Positions 1-10,900 of a stretch of 44,691 nt of DNA are shown in pieces (the stretch's first letter is position 1; every line of letters starts with the position of its first letter). Source of the DNA: Saccoglossus kowalevskii (lineage: Eukaryota > Hemichordata > Enteropneusta > Harrimaniidae); the NCBI RefSeq assembly GCF_000003605.2, contig NW_003105102.1, forward strand, positions 293,089 through 337,779, in the 5' to 3' direction. The notes under the pieces were generated by a model, which made no database searches, was not told where the DNA came from, and saw only the letters and a program-made list of their open reading frames with translations. Both the position numbers and the translations under genes were made by a program.

Positions 1-263
1 GGGCGCTATATACGAATATGGAATAATTTTATTATATTTGCTAAAGCACATTTAAATTGTAAACGGTTATACACACCATGTAAGGATAAATATTATAAGG
101 CAGTTCCCGGAAAACGTCAAAATAAATGTAATTTACAATGGGCGTACTCTGCGTACATGACGTGGAAGAACACAAGAATATGCCGGAAACCGTTCACGTA
201 ATGATCGGTTACCCAGCTGTATATGTTGTTTAAGTTTTAACGTAAATTGGCGTATATTTTTGC

Positions 264-392
264 ATTTACGTTTCTTCCGTCCAACTTAATCAACGGTTAT
301 TTAAAAGTATACGTTATAAACGTTGAACGGAAATCTGCGGTTTTTCAGAAATTACCGTTGATTAACGTTGGACTGAATGGACGACAAACGTA
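264..392. repeat. Fold-back (imperfect inverted) repeat
   Basis: Bases about 264-300 and 351-392 are imperfect reverse complements. The best part pairs 279-300 with 351-372, about 20 of 23 positions, and outer pairing reaches towards 264 and 392. About 50 bases separate the arms. This is the form of a small non-autonomous fold-back or MITE-like element; no other copy was noticed in the window. Confidence 0.6.
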
Positions 393-407
393 GCATTTCC
401 GGCTGAT

Positions 408-493
408 GGTTACGCGACGGATATGCCACCCCCATAGTCCGACGGTTACGCGACGGTTACGCGGCGGATTTACTGCATAACCGCCATGTAACC
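408..493. repeat. GC-rich short repeats and hairpin
   Basis: The word GGTTACGCG(A/G)CGG occurs three times (about 408, 443 and 455), the last two overlapping. The third copy (455-467) pairs with CCGCCATGTAACC at 481-493, with 11 of 13 bases matched over a 13-base loop. The local base composition is much richer in G+C than the surroundings. Confidence 0.55.
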
Positions 494-2436
494 GCTTTGT
501 AACCGTACCGGAAACACGCGATTTCATGCCGTGTGAATTGTGCAGCTATTACTGTGAAAGGTAAATTAGTAGTGCATCTATACTGATATGTTTTTCAGTA
601 CAGGGCTTATTACAAATGTTTTTTTCTGAACAATCTATGTCACGTATCTAGTTTTAGTTCAGTACGAGTGTATCTACAATATACTGATCGTTTCCATTAT
701 TCCACTTGTTTTTTACTTGAAACTTTCTATATTTTTTATCGCAATTCTAAACAAGAATGTGAATATGAAGAAGCCGACATATGGGTTGTTACAGAATTTT
801 ACATATTGGAATCCAAGATTGCCGCCATAATATGTTTAGTGGATCCTACTAAAAAGGTAATGCATTGAGGAGTACATGGATTTGGTACTTTTGTCCAGAA
901 TGTCAATATCATCTTGCTAAGCCAACTGACTAATATGGGGGCTAGCCATCTTGAATACTAGTTAAATAGACGCGTTTTTCAGAATCCTACAAATCAGGAA
1001 AAAAATGAAAAACTTTCACAACCAAACGATTCATTGGGGGTAATATTAAGCCAATCTAATTACACAAAGCACACTTTCCTGGGGTATTTGAAACAAAAAT
1101 TGTCGTTCCAACTCAGAAGCCAATCAGCAATGGCCTTATAGTTACATGACAATTGTAATTAAATGCAATTAATTATTGGGTTTTCATTATACTTTCTTAA
1201 AATAACTAAGTTTGCATGCAATGACTGTTTTAACCATGTGGTTATATAACAAAAGACAAACACTTTTACTATGTCCTAGATCGTTGATACGTCAAATTAG
1301 TCACGTCATGCAACGAGTACAGGAAGTGCCAAGTTTGACCCTCATAACCATTGTAATTTCAATACTAAACACGGCGACCTTGTCTTTTGACCCGCAAATT
1401 GGGTGTTTGTGAGTCGTGTTTGCAACATGTCCCCCCTGTAGTTATATAACACACATTCATAACGCTTCTGTAATTTCGACGTTTGACCCAAGAATGTGAT
1501 AAGCTATTTTGAATTGTATGGATAATTTGTGTGCCAATTTTGAAGGCACTGGTTATGTTCTTAATTTAGTTACATTGTTTAATACAAACGCATAGTATTT
1601 ATGATGCATTACTCACTACATCAAAGGCGTCAAAATATATGTTCTCATCTCTATAACTTTAAAGGGAAGATTTTGTCACTCCGTACATACAATTTGAGAT
1701 CTATGAATGAATTCTGGCGATAAAAACAACTTGTAAGTGCTGCAAATGTTCTAAATATCAGGAATAAAAACGGTCTGTGAAGTAGAAAACAAACGTTATT
1801 TTTGCCTGGCGCTCTAACGTCTCTAATGAACATGATGTCTCATCCACATCGCTGTTGTAAACACATATCTATTCCATTCTATGTTACACAGACGTTGAAT
1901 AGCCGTCAACAACTAAAATGTATTTTAACTGTTTATTATTATATACACACAATCTGGCCCCTTGAGCTAGATTTGATCGGGATGGAATATTTTATTTTAA
2001 ACATTATGACGTTACATAATGCCACAAAAATGTAACAACACAAGTACGGTATGATTATCTTATTTGAAAAGTACGTCGATGTAATTTCTAGGGTTTCCTT
2101 TCCTGATTGTTGACTTTTAAAGTGTCTGTAAAATTATTCTTGTTTTCCCCACGAAGAAAACATGGAGAAGTCATGAAATAATTAAATGGACCGAGTTTTG
2201 TGTACTTAATGTCGCGTAAGTGTTGTATCACAGTATAGGCGTGGTTCTATCACAAAATCCTGTGGATGATACGGACACATATGGTTTTGCGACTTTCAGC
2301 CAATCAATTATGTTGTAACAAAGCGTATTTGACAAAAATTAAAAGGTTGGAACACCCTTCAATCACCGGTGTCAATTCACATACTTGTATTATTGGGCTT
2401 CGACAGGCTTCATAATTATTAACTCGAGCAACTATC

Positions 2437-3087
2437 ACGGAGAATATTCTTTCTCTCGGGGTTCTCCACACGTGTCAGGGGGGAATCTCGTCTCTGTCTC
2501 TATATCTCGTCCCCTTGAGGTGCGGGATTGGGAAAGTCACTTTAACTTTACAGTCAAATAAGACACACACAACGGAATATGTTTCAGCTTTCGTCTTAGT
2601 CGGTCAATCGAGCACTCTATCAGACACAGCGCCCTGGGGAAAAAATCCCCAAGACTATCGCAAGGCTGACCCAAGACTCTCTTAGACTGCGTCAACACTC
2701 GCCCCAAGGCTCTCCAGGACTGCGTCTGTTCTGCTGTACTCCCCAAGATCAACTAAAACAACTTTATTCATTTTCAAAACTCTAACCAATTACAAAGCAG
2801 TAAAAAGACTCTAGGGCGTAACCTTCAATCATAAAGCCAATCACACTAAGTACTGAATACGTCATATCTTTTGATTAATCGTTCACTACATTAATAACTA
2901 CGGATACCAACTGTCAGAATGTGTAGTCAGAATAGCGACGGTTATCTGTAATTAGTTCCAAATCACTGAGCCAAGTTCCGTCCAAAACTTCAAATAGGCC
3001 TAAACGATGACAGACATAACACAGCAATTCAGCTAATAATCAGCTAATTAAGTCGGTCAACAGATACGCGAAAACAAATTCATGACA
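2437..3087. mobile_element. Dispersed ~0.65 kb mobile element, copy 1
   Basis: This block aligns with 9170-9767 and 44202-44691 in the same orientation. Shared landmarks are the GGTTCTCCACAC(G/T) start region, a run of degenerate CCCAAGACT-type words in the middle, and the TAAGTACTGAATACG tract in the second half. On the minus strand an AATAAA hexamer lies near 2761-2766. Imperfect flanking direct repeats (CAACTATC at 2429-2436, CAACATC at 3088-3094) fit insertion by transposition. No intact coding sequence is seen. A solo LTR read on the minus strand, a SINE or a MITE remain possible. Confidence 0.7.
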
Positions 3088-4303
3088 CAACATCGGTATA
3101 TTTTGACAAAGTTAAAAATGAATAACAAGGATGAGATACACAAGGGTACACGGAGAATCATTTTTTTTTGCAAGTTGAGAAAAAAAGGCAAACCAGTCTA
3201 TGGTAGATGATTTTCAGTAGCGAAGGTCTTCTCGAAATTATAAATTTTCATACATTAACTGGTCAGTATTTGACACTTTGGCATGGATTGGCATCGTAAT
3301 TTGGAAATAAAAACCACATCAACATTAGCCTCAGTCCACAGTCCCGCTGCATCGACATTTTGCGAAACACAGTCACTTCACATTACACATGTATGCTTTG
3401 TGTTCCAAATATGTAGAACTATCTTCATATAATTTATTTTTGTTGGCATATTTTCACGAGCATCGCGTTTTTCTGCATCGTGTTCATCGCTTACGTCGAT
3501 GAAAGCTGCTATTTTATTTGAGTTTGTTTGTGTCATGTTTCCGATCCGCTATGTCACCAGGCAAACTATAACGAGAGGTATGTGAGTTGTTAATCAGAAG
3601 AGATGTCGTTGAAATATCGTTTTAAGATGTACGTAATCTTAAAAAAACGATAAAAATTTACCACCAATTAAATTAAACTTATGAAAGTTAAAAATATAGA
3701 TATACACCTACAACACATCATATTGTAATCGGGTTAACACCATATACAGTAAATGAGGGTTCTTATTACAAAAGAATGTGGACAATGATGATGACAAAAT
3801 CTTACACAATTTTAGTCGTTGAAATGATTTAAGCTATTCGTCAACGGGATGAGGTCTGTGTGTCGTGATTTGTATCTAGAAAAACCAATTGCGTTTAACT
3901 TTGAAATACACTATGGAAACTGTGTTTACTCTACTTGAGTGGTGAATAGATAAGTGCTTACTAGATCGATGTTATACGATCTCACGTACGCCACTACTAA
4001 AACGTTTAACAATGCCATTTGACGACATGAATGTTCTGTCCAAGCACCAGCAGCCCAGTAACGACCATCTTAACATTAGACGCGTACAAAGAAAGTCAAC
4101 TACAATGGGCATAATGTCTACTGAGAGAAGAAGGTCAACTCGCATTTTTTTGTTTCTTCATAACCTCACTACATTTAAATTTACGCCATTCTCACTGCGA
4201 TAGTTGTGTGTACAGTTGAGTTCTATTTGTAATCTATGAATATATTTTCTTTTCAAATGTGACAGCACTTTGTAAATAGCAATCAAACGCACTGAGCTGC
4301 AAA
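3088..4303. other. Gene-free upstream region of P450 gene 1
   Basis: No coding exon, RNA gene or repeat is recognisable here. It lies directly 5' of the conserved leader of P450 gene 1, so any distal control sequences would be expected here, but I can point to none. Confidence 0.5.
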
Positions 4304-4440
4304 GAATTAAATCTGTCACATACAATATCAGCAAGGTCAGTTTAGTATAATTGGTGCGCGATTGAAACTGCGCACCTCAATTGCGAGCAGTACAGCCAAC
4401 GTAAAACGGTAATCATTCCATGAATTTGGTCTGTCGAAAT
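4304..4440 (+). promoter_or_regulatory. Putative promoter / non-coding leader exon, P450 gene 1
   Basis: This stretch aligns with 17390-17543, upstream of P450 gene 2. Shared features are CAAGGTCA at 4332-4339 (the extended nuclear-receptor half-site of the NR5A/ERR type) and, 13 bases on, a dyad with GGTGCGC at 4353-4359 pairing with GCGCACC at 4370-4376. A consensus donor GTAAGT begins at 4441, and an acceptor (TTTTCAG, ending 4942) precedes the coding ATG by 14 bases. I infer a 5' untranslated exon ending at 4440 and spliced to 4943. The transcription start is not visible. Confidence 0.5.
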
Positions 4441-4634
4441 GTAAGTATTATACACGATTGCATTAGGTCTTTTATCTTGTATTAGTATGTATTGTAGTAT
4501 AGTATGTATAAAAAAGTTAAGATGTTGGTGTTATGGCGTGTTGTCCCACGTCGACTGTATTGTACTACGCTTCACCTTCGCTAGTCATAAAATAAACATT
4601 ATATAAATGTTCATCCTAACAGAGGTGGACATAC

Positions 4635-4697
4635 AGTTTTAGTGGCTGGAGAAGCAAGGTAAAGCTTACGCGATGATCTCCGAGTCTCACTAAAACT
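4635..4697. repeat. Hairpin in intron of the 5' leader
   Basis: AGTTTTAGTG at 4635-4644 and CACTAAAACT at 4688-4697 are perfect 10-base inverted arms. An inner GGAGA/TCTCC pair extends the stem. It lies between the proposed leader exon and the first coding exon of P450 gene 1. No function is assigned. Confidence 0.45.
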
Positions 4698-4956
4698 ATG
4701 TATTCACTGTTTTTTGGTAATATTAATCCAAATAATGCAGGGCTCTCTCAACTGAAAGCTTGTGTTTTAACTAATGTTTAAGTTGAAAGTCCTCGGTAAT
4801 CTTGTTCTGTTATGGATACCATGGTGCCCATCTCTCTACCAAGGATGAACAAATAACTGAATTTGTTTTTATTTTTTCGAATACAAAGAAGTAACATTCA
4901 TCAGATATTTGTATACAATATAATATTTATTTTTGTTTTCAGATTTAAATGGAATC

Positions 4957-7900
4957 ATGATTACTTATAACCTGCATCATATCTTTGATATTCTTAACAC
5001 TCCAACTAATGTTATGTTACTGTTGTTGGTGTTTATCATAACATATGGATTGTTCAGTTTACGTAAACCATCTGGGTTTCCACCTGGACCAATGGGATAT
5101 CCATTTATTGGCTCTATAATGGGTGAGTATATCCCAAGTGAGCATAGCACCCTGGGCTGACATGAGAATGTTCTTGTACGTCACATATGACGTGATGTAG
5201 TTGGTTTATCATGATTTGACGTCATGAGTTGAAAGGTCAAGGGGATACAGATATGTACTCATTTACATTTATTAGATTTGATGAACGATCCCCACCTAAC
5301 TCTGACGAGATATGGCAAGAAATATGGAGATGTATTTACAATCAAGATTGGCAGTCAGCCTGTGATTGTACTCAACTCCTTAGATGTTATTAAAGAAGCA
5401 TTGGTGAAGAAACAGAATGATTTTGCTGGGAGACCATACTTTTATTCATGTAAGTCAGTGATTTGAATTGCATTAATGGCTTTAATTAAACGCAACAAAT
5501 CAGCAAAGCGTTTGTCTGTGATAAAACATTAAGGTAATTCTTTCATTGTCACTGATTTTTTGAATTTTTAGTTTTTTTTCAATAAATCACTTAACTACAT
5601 TGTTGAGAATTGGCTACACGAGTATCATCCACGCGTAGATATTCACTAACCATGTCACAGCCCCCCCTCCATTCCTGACGCGTAGTCACCAGTACAGATA
5701 GGCAAATAATGTTCACTGTTGTTGTTTTGTGGTGTGTGCTCATATGAGACATTCACAACTGTGATCAAGTTAAATTTTAATACAACCACTCATTCTTCAG
5801 CGCTGACCCGAGCCCGCAAATTGTTTTCTTTTGAACACAAAATCCGCCATGTTCCAATAAATCATGGACGCAATGGGTTGTTATTATAGCCTATAAAAAG
5901 ACAATTTAGTCTGTAACGTAGTGTGGTATGAACCGTTTATCTTTATTCGGATGGTGACATCGGTAAAACGAATCCTAAAGTACAAAAGTTGTATCTGGGC
6001 GTTGGCCAAATGACCAAGCTCAAGAGAGAAAACAAGTGGACCAGGTCCGGTGTATATGTGTATGTTTCCCTGAGACTATCTAAGTCTCTCTATCTAAAGT
6101 AGCATGTCTTTTTATAAATCCAAATTGATACATCACATGACTCAAAACACCTTTTATGATAGAAAAATGATTTAATACACCGAAAAAAACATTGAATAAA
6201 AATACAAAAGTGATCTTAGCACCTCCACATCGTGATTAAATGTTTTACTGGTTTATTTTTAGTAGGTGATAACGTTTTACGAATTATATTATTACACGTG
6301 GTGCCATACACTGTCAGCTGCCTATATACCACACACACACTTGCTAAAAGCGACACGAATATTGTTTTAGAAACCATGCCTGTTGATAGAAATATGAAGA
6401 TAAGCTTTATAATGCTCCCATACAAGCGTCACCCGTGGGATTCCTGACAACGCCCAATGGTAGGTGTCCGTATGAACGATATGACAAGCCAATCCATGTG
6501 GTCTGAAATGGATATGATTAAAACAATATTTGTTATGAATATGTAAACGGCTTTTCTAAAAGCATTGTAACAGAGAACATGATTTTTGGCGATTTCGATT
6601 TCAATTCCAAAACTGCACAGGATTGGTAGACATAATTTACGCCAGTCACGTCAATTATAAATACCGTTCAACAGTCTCGTAATAACAGCGAAGGCGTAAT
6701 TCTCGACTGAACCGAGTTTCGGCGCTAATAAAAATAACCGTGTTTCGGCTCTAATAAAAAATACCGAGTTTCGGCTCTAATAAAGAAAAGACGCTGTATG
6801 AATTTTCAAATCGTTGATCCATAATTGGATAATAGACGAATTGTGAGTTATAGCGTGATCAGTCGAGTGAAAAATAGTGGGTAGATTTCTTGCTCGCGCA
6901 TTTATTTGCCTATTTTCCAGGTTTCCGGCTTTCTGACGTGCTAATGAGTGTTTAAGCGGCGAAATCATCCTCCCCCTTCCTGCGCAGATAATATTGAAAC
7001 GTTTTCACACCAGAACATACACGGTAACGGCGAAATTCGAAATGTTTTGGTTAATTTGAAATTACCTTGACAATATTGCAGTATCAAGTCTAATGTCGGA
7101 AGGGAGTCAAAACATTACATTTGGTAACTTCAATGCTAAGTGGAAACTGCAGCGAAAGATAGGTCATCAAGCCATTAGGTGAGTTTATATAATTTGTATC
7201 CTTCAATGTTTGCATTTACATACGTTGAACCTTGCTCACATTATTGACAGTATATTACTTATCATATGTATGCGACTAGTGGTGTTTTGATTCACCCTCG
7301 GCTAAAATCACCCAAATATATTGCGGCACATTATTCAATGGCCAACTGATATGGTCATCGGCAACCCACGATATTAGATTTATAAAACGTGTGTGGTAAT
7401 TTCAATTTGTAGTATTCATGGTTCAGTACAAACTGGTAAGCTGAGGCCTGGCCTCAAAAGACAACACTGACCATCAGAACAGTCAATTGGTCGAGGTAAT
7501 GTACATAACCAGATACACGATTTTATTGAATCTGATATAGTAGGGTCACGAATGTGATATCCAGTTTATTCCATATATCCATTTCACACTTTCCAAAGAC
7601 TAAAATTAACACAGGGGTCGCAATTTGTGAGCAGGCATAAAGACACATAGAGCGTTCTGACCATTTTCGCTGTGCATAAACACAGATTACTGTTTACCCC
7701 ATTACAATTAAAAATACTGATATATCGCAATCTTTACGTTTTGGGATTGCATTTGAAACATAATAACAACAGGCGTTTGAGTCAAAATAAATTCTAAAAC
7801 CACCAATATCTTGAGATATTGGCTTACTCACCTAGTGTGGACCAATCAGATTATTATTCCATTATTCCATTATTCAAGTTTCACACATGCATCAAACCTA

Positions 7901-10900
7901 AAATTATACATATGCACATCAATTTGTTTCATGATCTGATTCAAGATGGCCAGAAAGCCATTTTTGTGCTGAAATATCATAAAAATCAAGCATTTCTGGC
8001 TGACGGCCATTTTTTTATTGAATGCGGTTCTAGTGCCATATTTCTGACATGCTTTAACTGATTTGTTTAAATACTGATGTATTGGTGACAAGATCTGATC
8101 AATATATCTCAACATGAACAATTACTCGTTTGATGATCAGATACAGGATGTCAATCATTATAATGTTAATAAATCTTATCCAACCATATCTCTATCATGT
8201 TTATGTTCCAACTATATTACTATAAACAAAACTATATATTCTAAGTTTATAACGGAACTTGTGCGATGTATTGCTTGTTTTTATTATAGAAATTATGCCA
8301 CTGGGGAAAAGTTAGAAAATCTTATACGATTTGATGCTTTTCCTAGTTTCCAGAGAGCTGTCGATAAAAATAATGGAAAACCATTTCTTCCGAAACCATT
8401 AATGTACTTACTTGTGGGTAATATCATTGCTTCTATGTGTTTTGGAAAAAAGTAAGTCGACGCTGTGACCAACAGACCTCTCATCGTTCGTTCTCTTCAC
8501 TTTCGTAAACCCGCTAAAACACAGTGATACAAACATATAATGTATGTCCTCGAACACTGGCAATACTGTGGCAACATAGGTTTTCACAAACCATTTATCT
8601 AATCAGACCCTAGGTTGAAACTTTGAACGCAAAATAAGTAGTACTCTAAATGTGTGTTATAATTTCATTACTCAACGTATGTTTGATGACAGATATGAAT
8701 ATGAAGACCCCGACCTTCTTAAGTTTATGGAAGTCATAAAAAATGTGAATACATCATTTGGGAATGGACTAGCAGCTGACTTTGTTCCACTGTTTCGTTA
8801 TATACCCACTCCCGGACACATTGCAGTGAAGAAATATCTGAAAGAATGGTTAAACATAATTCAACATCAGATTGATGAACATAAAGACAAGCTTGGAAAA
8901 AGTAACACTTGCTAATTATATTTTTGCTAATTATATTTTTGGTTTAATGAATGCACTGGGTGAATGTGACATTGGTGAGAAAGTATGGCTTGCTAACATT
9001 TTGTGTTCCATTATATTACATTACACTATATTGCACATCCCCAATGGTTAGTTCATAATTCTCAGTGTTCCAGTCACTAGTAATTATTTGACCAATTTCT
9101 TCGTTAGCCAGTGTGTTCAATCTGTTTCTTCTGTCTGTATTTCCCCCAAACTGCGTGCTCGTTAGCATTATGAGGGTGAATTTCTTCTCCCTGGGGTTCT
9201 CCACACGTGCGGGGGGGGGGGATCTCGTCTCTGTCTCTCTATCGCGTCCCCTTGAGGTACGGGATCAGGAAAGTCACTTAAGCTTTACAGTCAAATAAGA
9301 CACACACAACAAAATACGTTTCAACTCTCGTCTTCAGTCAGTCAGTCGAGTACTCTATAAGACACAACGCCCTGGGGAAAAGTCCCCAAGACTATCACAA
9401 GGCTGACCCAGACTGCCCTTAGACTGCCTAAGACTGCGTCTCTCCTCGTGTACTCGCCAAGACCAACTAAAACAACTTTATTCAATTTCAAAATCTTAAC
9501 CAACCTTCAATCATACAGCCAATCACACTAAGTACTGAATACGACATATCTTTTGATTAATCGTTCACTATATTAGTAACTGCGAATACCAACTGTCAGA
9601 AATAGTAGTCCGGATAGCGACGGTTATATCGTAATTAGTTCCAAATTACTGAGTCGAGTTCCGTCCAGGACCTCACATGGGCCTAAACGATGACAGATAT
9701 AACACAGCCATTCGCTAGTAATCAGCTAAATAAGTCGATCAACAGATACGTGCAAACAATTTCATCATAGCATTCTGAATTTCAGAATATGTTTGTAGTC
9801 GATGAGGTGGCTAGCGTGTCCAGAAATAGTATTACTAAAGTATTCTACTACAAACAATTTGCACACCAATTTGCTTACTGTTACACTATACCCAGGTAAC
9901 AAGGAAGTGAAAAGTCTCATCGATGACCTCTTATCAATTCAGCATGAAGCAGAGTTGGCTGGAGAAGACCAGGCGAAGCAACTTTCAGACGTCAATCTAC
10001 GCCAGAGTGTGTCTGACATGATTGCAGGTGCGTCTGATAGTAATGTCGACATAAATAACTAGGCTATATACAAAGATTACAACACAGAACACTTTTACAC
10101 TAAAAGTCCCAATGGTCCTACGATATATGTGATTGCAATATCTGATTTTGTAAAAGAAAAAAAAAGAAAATGAAAAAAAAGACGTATGTTCTACCTACTA
10201 TCAAGTATACTTTTATACATAACATGTCAAACAATTAGGAGCTGATTTAAACTGCAATTCATTAGTTAGATAATGTGACCATTAGTTTTCATTCATTCAA
10301 ACTATTCCGACTAACCCAGCTATTATGGATTTTAGGTAGAGTGACGTGTTTACTCAAAAATGACTCATCTTGTAATGCAAGCGATACTATAAGCTTTACA
10401 ATGTGGTGTATTAAAAAGGCTTGGTTTAGTGACCTTGATCAATATGTATTTTTTCTAGCGGGGCTAGAAACCTCGGTCAACACGTTAGATTGGGCCATTG
10501 CTTACCTAACATACTACCCGGATGTGCAGTCCAAGATACAGAGAGAAATTGATGACGTCATTGGTGATGGTCGTCTGCCAATGTTGTCTGATAAGGGAAA
10601 ACTACCGTATTGCGAAGCCGTTATACACGAGGTCATGCGTGTAAGACCAACTCTTCCGTTTGCCTTACCTCATACTACTACTGTGGATACATTTGTAGGT
10701 ACGTGTTGTATATGCGCTATATATGTGCGAATATATAGAACATTTTACAATTCATGTTCCAGGGAACAAGCAATGCTTAGTATGTATTGCCCGGTAAATA
10801 CTTATGTAACAAATAAGTATGTAGCATTTGTATCTAAACTAATCTGAAGAAGTTGACATGCAGTAATATATTCAAACAATTCTGATTGTAGATACTTTTA

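Larger units (their letters stand above)
1..2436. other. Gene-free AT-rich stretch
   Basis: No open reading frame here shows a recognisable protein motif or is flanked by paired splice sites. I see no P450 exon and no Polinton-like fragment. The only structure I can support is the fold-back repeat and the GC-rich hairpin listed separately, both in the first 500 bases. Confidence 0.6.

Noticed and set aside
2437-3087. Definite LTR retrotransposon call
   Set aside because: TG...CA ends are not consistent in all copies, no internal retroelement region or primer-binding site is visible, and the flanking repeat in copy 2 is 7 bases; the class is left open.
4353-4376. TGCGC dyad as a xenobiotic response element for the AhR
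   Set aside because: The AhR core GCGTG is absent in both leaders; the half-sites are TGCGCA/TGCGCG, so I did not call an XRE.
8114-8455. 113-codon open frame in P450 gene 1
   Set aside because: It is P450 exon 4 (8290-8451) plus upstream intron read in frame; the first half has no counterpart in genes 2 and 3.
10275-10847. 190-codon plus-strand open frame
   Set aside because: Only 10459-10698 is coding (P450 exon 7, with good acceptor and donor). The rest is read-through into introns 6 and 7.
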